Assembly: GCA_028768525.1 (NCBI GenBank)
Contig: CP054837.1
Span: 5,762,001 to 5,826,000, forward strand
Length of the DNA stretch: 64,000 nucleotides
Source: Desulfobacter sp.
Lineage (GTDB): Bacteria; Desulfobacterota; Desulfobacteria; Desulfobacterales; Desulfobacteraceae
Direction of reading: 5' to 3'
In this document: one piece after another, positions 8,033 to 16,357 of the stretch
Numbering within the stretch: position 1 is the stretch's first letter
Layout: each line of letters begins with the position of its first letter
Translations under genes and position numbers: made by a program
The notes under the pieces: generated by a model
Told to the model about the DNA's origin: nothing
Databases searched by the model: none
Seen by the model: only the letters and a program-made list of their open reading frames with translations

Positions 8033-9297
8033 TGGGCGCTGCCCTTTTTAATACTTTCCAGCCTTTCATGCAGCATCTGGGCTTTTTTCAGATTTGCGCT
8101 GACCTCTTTATAGCCGGGATCAATTTGATGTACCTTGGTCCACTCATTAATGGCTTTTTCCAACTGCTCTTTGCCAAAATAATGAATCCCGAGATTGTAA
8201 TGCTTTTCTTTGAACGTATCCTCGCATTTTTTGATATAATCCGGGCATTTGTCGCAGTCGGCATTCTGTGAAAGGGCCGATTCAAAACTTGATTTTGCGG
8301 CCAGATACTTTTCCGCATCGTAGCGGGATAAGCCCAGCTGAAAATGGGACTTGAAAAGCTGATCCTTGATGGCCTCATTGTCAGGCGCCTCGGTTTGGGC
8401 AGCCTCAAGCAGCGGGATGGCCTGGGCATATTTTTTTTTGTTGAACAGTGCAAGGGCTTTGTCGTACGACACTGGCGCTGCCGGGGACACAGGCGCTTTT
8501 GAGGCTATATCGGGAATGGCCTCGGGTTCGGGTTCCGCCTGTTTTTCCTCGGGGGCGGGTTCCTCCTGCGTTTCCTCGGATTCAGGTGCCGCCGTTTTTT
8601 CTTCTGTCAACGGCTGTTCATATTCGGTACGGGCGGTATCTGGCTGCCCGGACAGCTTTTTTTCTGCGCGTTTGGAATCAAGGTATGCCTGTTGTTTCTG
8701 CTGGAGGCTGGCAAGGGGAAACGCTTCAGTGGCCGGTATCTTTAGTTTATCGCCGATGCGCACCCGGGTCACGTCTTTCATATTGTTGAATTTGCCGATA
8801 ATGGGATAGGCTTTCAGGTCGCCGTAGTAAATCAGTCCCAGCTTTGAGACACTTTCTCCCGGCCCAAGTTCGTGAACAATATAGTCGCTTGATTCTTTGG
8901 TCACACCGCCCGGGGACAGTTTCTCCCTGGCTAGTTTATGGTCCGGCCAGTTTTGAAGGGCGGCTAAATACTCTTTTCTTGCCGCTTCATATTTTCCCTG
9001 TTCATCAAAGGCCAGTCCATTTTCATAATGCTGCCGGGCCCTGTCCTGAAGTTCGGTTACAACCCGGGATTTATGATCTGCGGCCAATTTGTTGTCGGGT
9101 TCAACCGTCAATGCCAGTTCATATTGTTCCAGCGCTTTGGGCAGAGAATCCTGCTGTTCAAGGGCAACCCCCTTTGCGATGTACTGCTGCGCCGGACTGG
9201 GCGCAGCAGATCTTTCTTTTTCCGGAGAGAGCGAAATACACCCTGAAACCAGCCATAAGGAGATGAGAATAAATAAAACGGCTCTATTCATATTCAT
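8029..9297 (-). CDS. Outer-membrane lipoprotein with TPRs and a LysM domain
   Basis: The 422-residue product begins with a lipoprotein signal whose lipobox is LVSGC, cysteine near residue 20. It then has TPR-like helices (about 35-125), a LysM-type domain (about 140-190, with VHELGPGESVSKLGLIYYGD and a RIGDKLKIP end), a Glu/Pro/Ala-rich linker (about 205-265) and further TPR units to the C-terminus. LysM binds peptidoglycan glycan strands, so the protein probably bridges membrane and cell wall. It lies between the deacetylase and the FHA gene in one tight operon, which suggests a cell-wall-linked role in placing or sensing the secretion machine. The lipoprotein and LysM calls are firm; the role is inferred. 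Confidence 0.82.
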   Translation of the reverse strand: MNMNRAVLFILISLWLVSGCISLSPEKERSAAPSPAQQYIAKGVALEQQDSLPKALEQYELALTVEPDNKLAADHKSRVVTELQDRARQHYENGLAFDEQGKYEAARKEYLAALQNWPDHKLAREKLSPGGVTKESSDYIVHELGPGESVSKLGLIYYGDLKAYPIIGKFNNMKDVTRVRIGDKLKIPATEAFPLASLQQKQQAYLDSKRAEKKLSGQPDTARTEYEQPLTEEKTAAPESEETQEEPAPEEKQAEPEPEAIPDIASKAPVSPAAPVSYDKALALFNKKKYAQAIPLLEAAQTEAPDNEAIKDQLFKSHFQLGLSRYDAEKYLAAKSSFESALSQNADCDKCPDYIKKCEDTFKEKHYNLGIHYFGKEQLEKAINEWTKVHQIDPGYKEVSANLKKAQMLHERLESIKKGSAQ

Positions 9298-9303
9298 TTT
9301 CCT

Positions 9304-10290
9304 TTATTTTAACGAAAGATTATTAAATGTTTTCAGCCTTGAAACAAATGACGCCATGTCTTTTTTTAATATCATATCCCGCTTTAATGCAAGGGGATTC
9401 GTAAAAAAAGGATTGCTTCCCCGGTCAACCGTGACGGCAAGTTTATAGCCGGCCTGGTGAGCCATTTTTATGATGCCCGAGTCATACTTTCCATAGGGGA
9501 AAGAAAAAAAACGGGTCTCCTGATTCAGTTTTTTGTCAATGATCTGTTTGGATAAAAAGATTTCTTTTTTTCTTCGTTTTAAAAAGGCCTCCCGGGTTTC
9601 CCCCTTGTCCCTGACGATCAAATTACTATGGGAAACCGAATGGGAGCCGATGGTAAAGCCTTTGGATTTCAATATGCGTAGATCCGCCCAGGACAAGGCT
9701 TTCTTAGAGACTCCGATATAATCGGTATATACAAAAACTGTGGCGGTGTAACCAAACTCCTCTAGAATGGGCAGGGCGACTTCGTAAGCTGACCGGAACC
9801 CGTCGTCAATGGTGATCATCACCGCTTTCTTTGGTATCTGACGCCGGTATTCGAGAAAATCCAGGAGTGCTTCAGGAGAGATGACCCGGTATTCGTTTTC
9901 TTTGAGGTATTTCATCTGCTGCCTGAAAACCCGGGCAGGGGTATTCATCTCCGAGGTCTTTTTTTCCCCGAATTTGTGATAGCACAATATTGGCACGCTC
10001 TGATACCCGTTTTCGTAAATTCCGCCCCGGTTTTTCTCCTTTAAGGGGAGCGCGATCAATCCTCCCGGGGTGGCTTCGCGGATAACTCCGCTGTCTTCTA
10101 TTTTCCACGATTTTTTTTCATCGCCGTAAACAATGCGGGCCATATCTGAAAAGGAGTGTTTCCCATCTGCTTCCAGGATGGCATAGGAAGCAGAGCGATA
10201 GGCAACAGGCCCTTGCTGAACCTGTGGTTTACTTACGGCACAGGAAAAGAGTACGAAAAAAAGAATAGATGCAAACCGGCTGTATTTCAT
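9304..10290 (-). CDS. NodB-type polysaccharide deacetylase lipoprotein
   Basis: This 328-residue protein starts with a short lipoprotein signal ending LFSCA. A region at about residues 30-90 resembles the LysM-like part of its neighbour. The catalytic NodB domain follows (about 95-300): YHKFG, the metal-site motif TIDDGFRSAY near residue 160, TIGSHSVSHSNL (HxxxH-type zinc ligands) and FSFPYGKYD. Family members remove acetyl groups from GlcNAc in peptidoglycan or surface polysaccharide. It is the first gene of the leftward operon that continues with the LysM/TPR lipoprotein and the FHA protein, so local wall remodelling is a reasonable guess. Confidence 0.87.
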   Translation of the reverse strand: MKYSRFASILFFVLFSCAVSKPQVQQGPVAYRSASYAILEADGKHSFSDMARIVYGDEKKSWKIEDSGVIREATPGGLIALPLKEKNRGGIYENGYQSVPILCYHKFGEKKTSEMNTPARVFRQQMKYLKENEYRVISPEALLDFLEYRRQIPKKAVMITIDDGFRSAYEVALPILEEFGYTATVFVYTDYIGVSKKALSWADLRILKSKGFTIGSHSVSHSNLIVRDKGETREAFLKRRKKEIFLSKQIIDKKLNQETRFFSFPYGKYDSGIIKMAHQAGYKLAVTVDRGSNPFFTNPLALKRDMILKKDMASFVSRLKTFNNLSLK

Positions 10291-10432
10291 AATTCATCCA
10301 GTTATAAGCACTCGGTTAACTCGGATTTGGGGTAAAACAAACACTGATCTTCTGACAATACAATCCTTTTGACGCCAGGTAAAGGTTAAATATAACCCAA
10401 TGGTTTAAGGGGATTTTAATCATACAGACACC

Positions 10433-10459
10433 TTGACATCCCGCGCATTTTTATATAGG
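10433..10459 (+). promoter_or_regulatory. Possible promoter for the sensor/kinase/phosphatase operon
   Basis: A perfect TTGACA (10433-10438) is followed by TATAGG (10454-10459) after a 15-base spacer, about 110 bases before the first gene. The 280-base divergent gap (10291-10570) holds no gene and must also carry the leftward promoter of the deacetylase operon, which I could not place. Confidence 0.35.
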
Positions 10460-10570
10460 TGAAAATGAATTGCTCTGTTCAAGCTCCATTTAACTGCCAC
10501 CCGTCAGTAACGGCCTGTTTACCATCTCAAATCCGCAGGTGAGCGGGCATAAAGGGAGGATGCGAATACG

Positions 10571-11431
10571 ATGATTCTATACGGTAAGTGGAAGGCAAAA
10601 TTTACCGGCAAACGCTGTTTAATATTCCTTGGGGTGTGGTTTATCATCAGCTTTATTCTTTATCTGGGGATCCATCTGGCCGAAACCCGGCAGAAACAGC
10701 GATTGATAAAAACAGGGGTGGCCATCTCAAAAGATATTTCCAGCCAGTCAGGCCTTCCCCTGCTGGAAAAAAAATTCGACCTTTTGAGTCAGAGAATCGA
10801 GAATATCAAACAAAAACCTGAAGTGATCTTTGCCTCCATAATCGACCATAAGAACAAGCTGATCGCCTATACGGACCAGGATCAGTTTTTCACCCTGAAC
10901 AGGGATCAGTCCGGGGAACAGGACGGCGTGATTTACTGGAAAATATCCAATACCAACAATAAAAAGATCATGAACTTTTCTTCGGATATTACCTTTTCAG
11001 GGACCCGTGTCGGCGAGGTCTTCATCTCCCTTGCCGCCAACGGCATCGGATTCATCCGGAAAATTTTTTTTATGGTTGCCGCAATGGGGGTGTTGGCTAT
11101 TTTCATCAGTTTTGGCCTGGTCAGATACCAGGATTTCCTGGCGTGGTGGAAGTCAAAAGCCTATTCCGTATCTGCCCCTGGGGAACCTGAAATAAATTCA
11201 GAAGAGGGGGCGCGTTTTTTCTGTCCCATGTGCAGTCGTCAATCATCATTTTCGCAGCGCATATGCAGCGGGGAAAAGCTTGAGGATTTCCCGGTCATAC
11301 AAAATTACTCACGAGAATACAAAGAGGTGCTGCTTGAAAATCTAAACACGGTTGAAGAACTTGAATGGTTGAAGCGGCGTATTATCGCCCGGTCTGCCAA
11401 GATCATCACAAAACTGGAAACCGAACAATAG
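10571..11431 (+). CDS. Membrane sensor protein with a cysteine-containing cytoplasmic tail
   Basis: The 286-residue protein has a membrane span at about residues 16-34, an extracytoplasmic domain of about 125 residues, a second span at about 163-182 and a cytoplasmic tail. The tail includes FFCPMCSRQSS, half of a zinc-ribbon-like site with one more Cys ten residues on, then a helical end. Its outer domain is clearly related to that of the kinase encoded next: LLEKKFDLL versus LLEKDFLTL, IIDHKNKLIAYTD versus ILDHAEKIVAHSD, and FSGTRVGEVF versus YSGIKIGKIV. It may form a mixed sensor with the kinase. The fold resembles single-Cache sensors, but that is inference. Confidence 0.68.
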   Translation: MILYGKWKAKFTGKRCLIFLGVWFIISFILYLGIHLAETRQKQRLIKTGVAISKDISSQSGLPLLEKKFDLLSQRIENIKQKPEVIFASIIDHKNKLIAYTDQDQFFTLNRDQSGEQDGVIYWKISNTNNKKIMNFSSDITFSGTRVGEVFISLAANGIGFIRKIFFMVAAMGVLAIFISFGLVRYQDFLAWWKSKAYSVSAPGEPEINSEEGARFFCPMCSRQSSFSQRICSGEKLEDFPVIQNYSREYKEVLLENLNTVEELEWLKRRIIARSAKIITKLETEQ

Positions 11432-11456
11432 CTTGAGTCATTTTTGGAGAAGTCTT

Positions 11457-13055
11457 ATGTCCTCGGATGAGAAAAAAACGGCCACCATTACATGGGCAAA
11501 GCCCTCGCAGGCATCGGCTAAAACAACAATATCCTTTATGGCCAGGAATAAAAAGCCTGTGGTGCTTTATCTGGTATGTTTTATCCTGATCATGGGGGTG
11601 GGACATTTTTTTATCGTGAACAACCGGGAAAAACAGATCAGCAATCTGTTTGAAGGCGGGGCCACCGTTGCCCATAACATGGGGGAAAAAATAAACTCCC
11701 CCCTCCTGGAAAAAGATTTTCTTACCCTTAATGTCGCGGTCGGTGAACTGGAAAAGAAGAGCCATCCGGTTTTTGCGGCCATTCTCGACCACGCCGAAAA
11801 AATTGTTGCCCACAGCGACCCCGACCTCATCGGCAACACCTTCAGCCTGCCCCAGGCGGTCCTCCACCTGCAGAAACTTGAGAATGTGTCAATCGACCGG
11901 TTCTCCTATAAGGAAAATCAGGTGATCGGTTTTACAAAGGAGATTCTCTATTCCGGAATAAAAATAGGAAAAATCGTATTCGCCATTGATGCCGCCCAGC
12001 TGGACAGTCTGGCAAATCAGGCCAACCGTTTTTTGATGATACTCTGGATAACCGGTATCCTGGGCGTTATTCTCATCATTGTCATTACGGACATTTATCT
12101 TAAGAAAAAGCGGCAGAGGGCGCTTGAAGCCTTTAAAAATGCCGAAACCGTAGGCCCTTACCGCCTTACCAGGAAAATTGCAACCGGCGGGATGGCAGAA
12201 CTCTACCTGGCCGATTACACCCGGGAAGACGGGTTTAAACGGACCGTGGCCATAAAAAAAATACTGCCCCATCTGGTGGAAAATCAGGATTTCGTGGATA
12301 TGTTCATCCGGGAAGCGCGGCTGGCTGCCATCCTGCGTCATCCGAATATCGTACAGATATTTGATTTGATCAAAGCGCATAATTCCAATTTTATCGCCAT
12401 GGAATACGTCAACGGCAAAAATCTGGCGGAGATCCTGGCCCACGAGAAAAAAGGACTGCCCGTTGATCTGTCCGTTTTCCTCATCCAGAAAATAAGTGCA
12501 GGCCTATACTATTCACACACCAAGAAAAATGAAGATACAGGGGAACCCCTGAATATTGTCCACCGGGATGTGAGCCCCCAGAATATGCTCATTTCCTTTA
12601 AAGGGGAGGTTAAAATCAGTGACTTCGGCATTTCCAAAGCCCGGTCCGAACCCAGCTTCACCCAGGCCGGCGTCATCAAGGGGAAGCTGTCCTACCTTTC
12701 CCCTGAACAGGCGTTGGGAAAAGAAACCGATCACCAGTCCGATATCTATGCCCTGGGCATCATTTTTTACGAAATCCTGTCCGGCCAGCGGCTGTATAAA
12801 TTCAACAATGAGATTGAAGCCCTGACCGCCCTTCCCAAAACCGTTGTCAAACCCATTATTGAGGTGCGGAAGGATATTCCGGAAGGGCTCAACGAGATCG
12901 TCATGAAGTGTCTTGAAAAAGACAAAGATAAAAGATATCACTCCGGCAAAGAAATTAATGATGACCTGTCAGCACTCAAGAGCAGGCTGAACATTTCCTA
13001 TGATGAATCAAATCTTGTAAATTTCATGGCAGAGAGATTTTTAAAAGATGACTAA
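11457..13055 (+). CDS. Membrane-bound Ser/Thr protein kinase with an extracytoplasmic sensor
   Basis: I start the 532-residue protein at the ATG preceded by GGAGA (11445-11449), not at a TTG eight codons upstream. The N-terminal half has a span at about residues 37-55, a sensor domain of about 130 residues and a second span at about 190-212. The kinase domain fills residues about 235-505: IATGGMAELY (Gly loop), VAIKKILP (Lys), IVHRDVSPQNML (catalytic loop), KISDFGISKA (metal site), GKLSYLSPEQA (activation loop). All catalytic residues are present. The sensor-first layout is the reverse of PknB and PpkA. With the adjoining phosphatase and the FHA protein it forms a complete phosphothreonine switch, probably controlling T6SS. 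Confidence 0.9.
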   Translation: MSSDEKKTATITWAKPSQASAKTTISFMARNKKPVVLYLVCFILIMGVGHFFIVNNREKQISNLFEGGATVAHNMGEKINSPLLEKDFLTLNVAVGELEKKSHPVFAAILDHAEKIVAHSDPDLIGNTFSLPQAVLHLQKLENVSIDRFSYKENQVIGFTKEILYSGIKIGKIVFAIDAAQLDSLANQANRFLMILWITGILGVILIIVITDIYLKKKRQRALEAFKNAETVGPYRLTRKIATGGMAELYLADYTREDGFKRTVAIKKILPHLVENQDFVDMFIREARLAAILRHPNIVQIFDLIKAHNSNFIAMEYVNGKNLAEILAHEKKGLPVDLSVFLIQKISAGLYYSHTKKNEDTGEPLNIVHRDVSPQNMLISFKGEVKISDFGISKARSEPSFTQAGVIKGKLSYLSPEQALGKETDHQSDIYALGIIFYEILSGQRLYKFNNEIEALTALPKTVVKPIIEVRKDIPEGLNEIVMKCLEKDKDKRYHSGKEINDDLSALKSRLNISYDESNLVNFMAERFLKDD

Positions 13056-13773
13056 ATTTTCATTTTCCGGAAAGACAGACCAGGGCCTGTGCAGGAAAAA
13101 AAATGAAGATGCACTGGTGATTGACGAAAGCAGAGGGTTCTGCCTGGTTGCCGACGGAATCGGGGGTTCGGCAGCAGGCGACATTGCCAGCCGGATGTTC
13201 GCTGATACGGCCAAAAAAATTTTTTCCCGGCCCCAGGTGACGGAAGCCTTGCAGTATACCAATATCCAGTCGGTGTTTTTAATGGCAAATGAGCAGATAC
13301 TGAAATACGCCAACCACAATCCCGGCTGCAAGGGGATGGGGTGCACCGCGGAATTACTGGCCGTAAGCCCTGGCCGGTTTGTGCTGGGACACATCGGCGA
13401 CAGCCGGACCTACCGGCTCCGCAACGGAGAGTTAAAGCAATTGACATCAGACCATACCCTGGTCCAGGAACAATTGGAACAGGGCTTGATTACAAGGGAA
13501 GAGGCCGACCGGCATTCATTCAGAAACGTCATTTCGCGGGCTGTGGGCATAAAAAAAGAAATCGCCCTGGACGTGTTAAGGGGCAATCTTTATGCCGGCG
13601 ATATTTTCCTGTTGTGTTCGGATGGTCTCACCGATATGGTCCCGGACGATCAGATTAAGGCCCTCCTGGCGTCGGGAGCGGGGCTGGCGGATAAAACAGC
13701 ACAGCTCATCCGGGCCGCAAACGACCGGGGGGGTAAGGATAATATTACCGTGGCCCTGGCCCGTATTTCCTGA
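13048..13773 (+). CDS. PP2C-family protein phosphatase
   Basis: This 241-residue protein has all PPM/PP2C motifs: KKNEDAL (metal Asp) near residues 16-22, LVADGIGG near 33-40, VLGHIGDSRTYRL near 111-123, LLCSDGLTDMV near 190-200 and GGKDNITVAL near the end. It is a soluble Mn/Mg-dependent phosphatase that removes phosphate from Ser/Thr residues. Its start overlaps the kinase stop by eight bases, so the pair is translationally coupled and the phosphatase most likely reverses the kinase, as PppA or Stp1 does in other T6SS loci. Confidence 0.93.
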   Translation: MTKFSFSGKTDQGLCRKKNEDALVIDESRGFCLVADGIGGSAAGDIASRMFADTAKKIFSRPQVTEALQYTNIQSVFLMANEQILKYANHNPGCKGMGCTAELLAVSPGRFVLGHIGDSRTYRLRNGELKQLTSDHTLVQEQLEQGLITREEADRHSFRNVISRAVGIKKEIALDVLRGNLYAGDIFLLCSDGLTDMVPDDQIKALLASGAGLADKTAQLIRAANDRGGKDNITVALARIS

Positions 13774-13779
13774 GTTTTT

Positions 13780-15201
13780 TCATATCATCTCCTGAACAAT
13801 TCTGCCAAGGCGCTGGATGGCCGGTGCGGCCTTGGCCGACCAATTGGCTGCGTTGAGCCGGATGAAATTGGTGTACCTTCGGTCTGCGGAGAAGAGGTGG
13901 CCCGGGGTGATGGCGGTGCCGTTGGTCAGGGCCGCCTGGTAAAGGTCCAGGGCATCAACCGTTTCAGGCAGTTCCACCCAGAGCAGGTAGCCCCCGGCAG
14001 GATCTGTGATTCGGATATCTTCAGGGAAAAATCGGGATACGGCCTGCCTCAGTTCCGTCATTTTCTGGTGGTAGATGCGCTGGATTCTGCGCAGGTGCTG
14101 GCGGTAGTCGCCGTCGGCCATGAAGTCGGCCAGCGCGGCCTGGGGCAGGGTGGCTGTGGCCAGGCTGGCGCTGAACTTAAGCCATTGGACCTGTTCCCTG
14201 AACCGGCCCGGGGCGGTCCAGCCCACCCGGAGGCCCGGAGAGAGGGTTTTTGAAAATGAACTGCACCAGAGAACCATGCCCCGGGTGTCAAAGGATTTGG
14301 CGGTGACGGGCCGCCGCTGGCCGTAATGGATGTCCCCGAAGATATCGTTTTCAATGAGGGGGATCTCCCTGGCTGCCAGCAGGCGGACCAGTTCTTTTTT
14401 CCGGCTGTCAGGTATGCACGAGCCCAGGGGGTTGTTGAAGTTGGAGATTACAATGCAGGCCTGGACCGAATGGTGGGCCAGGGCGAATTCCAGGGCCTCA
14501 AGGCTGATGCCCTCCCTCGGGTGGGTGGGGATTTCCAGGGCCTTGAGCCCCAGATTTTCCATATACTGGAAGACGTCAAAGCAGATGGGGGATTCCACGG
14601 CAACGGTATCCCCGGGCCGGCAGACCGCCTTGAGGCAGAGGTAGACGGCTTCGCCGCAGCCGGCCGTGATCATGATGTCGTCGGGCTCAAGGCTGCAGCC
14701 TGCATTGATGGCGTGGCGGGCGATGTGGCGGCGGAGCCGAGGATCACCATCCGGCGGCAGGTAGCAGCCTGCCCGGTCGCCCATGCGCCGGGCCGCTGCA
14801 GCCATGCGGCGGTTGAGTTTGCCGGTGGCGCAGAGTGATTCGGCCGGGTGGGCCGCACCCAGCTGGACCAGGCCGGGGGTGGTGGTGTCCCTGAGGATGA
14901 TCAGGGGGATCAGTTCCCGCATACCCACGGTGGAGGGGTCGGGGGCCGGCCGTGACAGGCCGGGTTCCGGGGGGGTGGCAGGCAGCCGGGGACTGACATA
15001 GAAGCCTGACCTGGGTTTGGGAATGATCAGCCCCCGGGCTTCCAGCCGGTAATAGGCGTTGAGCACGGTGGAAATGCTGACATTCCACTGGCGGCTGAGT
15101 TTTCGTACCGAGGGCAGGGCGGCGCCCGGCCCCAGAACCCCTTCTTCAATGAGTTTGACCAGGCGGTCGGCTACTTTTTGGTATTTGGGTGTTTTTTTCA
15201 T
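13780..15201 (-). CDS. MocR-type (GntR/aminotransferase) transcriptional regulator
   Basis: With the start chosen at residues MKKTPKYQKVADRL the protein has 473 residues. Residues about 4-70 are a GntR winged helix (LPSVRKLSRQWNVSISTV, then YYRLEARGLI). Residues about 110-470 are a fold-type I aminotransferase domain with NPLG, IENDIFGDIHYG and the Schiff-base motif SSFSKTLSPGLRVGW. Such proteins bind PLP or a PLP-amine adduct and usually activate a divergent gene; here that is an EamA transporter. A possible start 23 codons upstream would put two direct operator repeats inside the coding region, which argues against it. The gene ends six bases from the convergent phosphatase gene. Confidence 0.88.
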   Translation of the reverse strand: MKKTPKYQKVADRLVKLIEEGVLGPGAALPSVRKLSRQWNVSISTVLNAYYRLEARGLIIPKPRSGFYVSPRLPATPPEPGLSRPAPDPSTVGMRELIPLIILRDTTTPGLVQLGAAHPAESLCATGKLNRRMAAAARRMGDRAGCYLPPDGDPRLRRHIARHAINAGCSLEPDDIMITAGCGEAVYLCLKAVCRPGDTVAVESPICFDVFQYMENLGLKALEIPTHPREGISLEALEFALAHHSVQACIVISNFNNPLGSCIPDSRKKELVRLLAAREIPLIENDIFGDIHYGQRRPVTAKSFDTRGMVLWCSSFSKTLSPGLRVGWTAPGRFREQVQWLKFSASLATATLPQAALADFMADGDYRQHLRRIQRIYHQKMTELRQAVSRFFPEDIRITDPAGGYLLWVELPETVDALDLYQAALTNGTAITPGHLFSADRRYTNFIRLNAANWSAKAAPAIQRLGRIVQEMI

Positions 15202-15217
15202 ACTGCCGTGTTCCAGG

Positions 15218-15258
15218 AATAAGGGTACAGTTTCTATCCGAGACAATAAGTACAGTTC
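15218..15258. promoter_or_regulatory. Direct-repeat operator candidate for the MocR regulator
   Basis: Two near-identical direct repeats, AATAAGGGTACAGTTT (15218-15233) and AATAAGTACAGTTC (15245-15258), share GTACAGTT with a 25-base period, about 2.4 helical turns. MocR regulators typically bind direct repeats spaced by two to three turns in front of their own gene. The position between the regulator start (15201) and the divergent transporter (15377) is right for autoregulation. Confidence 0.5.
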
Positions 15259-15376
15259 CTTCAATATCATAATTGTAATGAATACAAAATCAGAGTTTTG
15301 TGACTGTCCTTTTTTTATACCCCATTGTATCTTACTGCCAGGCTAACACATGGCGTAATTAAAGGGGGCGCAGGAG

Positions 15377-16228
15377 ATGAAAAAGAATTATGCGGCAATA
15401 TTGCTGCTGATGGCTGCGGCGGTGTGCTGGAGCACTTCCGGAATTCTTATCAAGATGGTGTCCCTTCACCCCCTGGCAATTGCCGGGTGGCGCAGCCTTA
15501 TTGCCGGGGTTTTTATTGTTGCGGTCTGCAGAAAAAGCGTTGATGTAACCTGGGACAGGTATACCCTGGGGGCGGCCTTCTGTCTGGGGGCCTTTTGCAT
15601 CTGTTTTGTGGGGGCCACAAAATTGTCAACGGCCGCCAATGCCATCGTGCTTCAATACTCGGCGTCCGCTTATGTCGCGGTGTTGGCACCCTGGGTACTC
15701 AAGGAAGAGACCCGGGCCATTGACTGGGTGACGCTGGTGCTTGTGGTGGCCGGGGTCTGCCTATTTTTCATGGATGATCTGTCCATGGAAGGGCGGTGGG
15801 GAATTTTTTTGGGGATTTTGGGCGCCTTGCTCTTTGCCGGGACCATGCTTTTTCTACGGAAAAACAAGGACGGGTCCACGGCCTGGCCCCTTGGACTGGG
15901 TAATTTTTTTGCAGCCGTGTGCTGCCTTCCCTTCATGTTCGGACAGATGCCCGGAATAACGGACGGACTGGGCCTTCTTGGGCTTGGGGTGGTGTCCATC
16001 GGCGCAGGATATGCGATTTTTTCCTATGCCATCAAAAATGTACCTGCCCTGGAGGCCGTGCTGGTCTGCAGCATTGAACCCTTTATCAATCCCCTGTGGG
16101 TCTTTCTTTTTTTGGGTGAACTGCCGGGCCCATCGGCCCTTGCCGGTGGCAGCCTGGTTCTGGTGGCAGTGACCTCGCGCAGCGTACTCTCTGCCGTGAA
16201 CATGCCGTCGCAGCCCGGGAAAGCCTGA
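15377..16228 (+). CDS. EamA/DMT-family membrane transporter
   Basis: The 283-residue protein has about ten hydrophobic spans arranged as two EamA repeats (about residues 6-137 and 150-275). It starts MKKNYAAILLLMAAAVCWST and carries the usual AAVCWSTSGILIK first-helix motif. Family members export amino acids, metabolites or other small molecules; the substrate cannot be told from sequence. It is transcribed away from the MocR regulator, whose operator-like repeats lie between the two, so PLP- or amino-acid-responsive control of an exporter is likely. A GGGGG stretch 8-12 bases upstream serves as ribosome binding site. Confidence 0.87.
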   Translation: MKKNYAAILLLMAAAVCWSTSGILIKMVSLHPLAIAGWRSLIAGVFIVAVCRKSVDVTWDRYTLGAAFCLGAFCICFVGATKLSTAANAIVLQYSASAYVAVLAPWVLKEETRAIDWVTLVLVVAGVCLFFMDDLSMEGRWGIFLGILGALLFAGTMLFLRKNKDGSTAWPLGLGNFFAAVCCLPFMFGQMPGITDGLGLLGLGVVSIGAGYAIFSYAIKNVPALEAVLVCSIEPFINPLWVFLFLGELPGPSALAGGSLVLVAVTSRSVLSAVNMPSQPGKA

Positions 16229-16357
16229 TACTTCGCCTTAAATTGGCGGATTATATTTTTGCCATTTGCCCTGTTTTCCGTTATTATTCTGCCTGTATGC
16301 CGCAAAACTTCTGAGAACAAAATCTGTATTTGAATCGGGTCATCACCGCCGCGGTGA

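Noticed and set aside
16229..16270. Weak hairpin after the EamA gene
   Set aside because: The stem is only four base pairs, too short to call a terminator.
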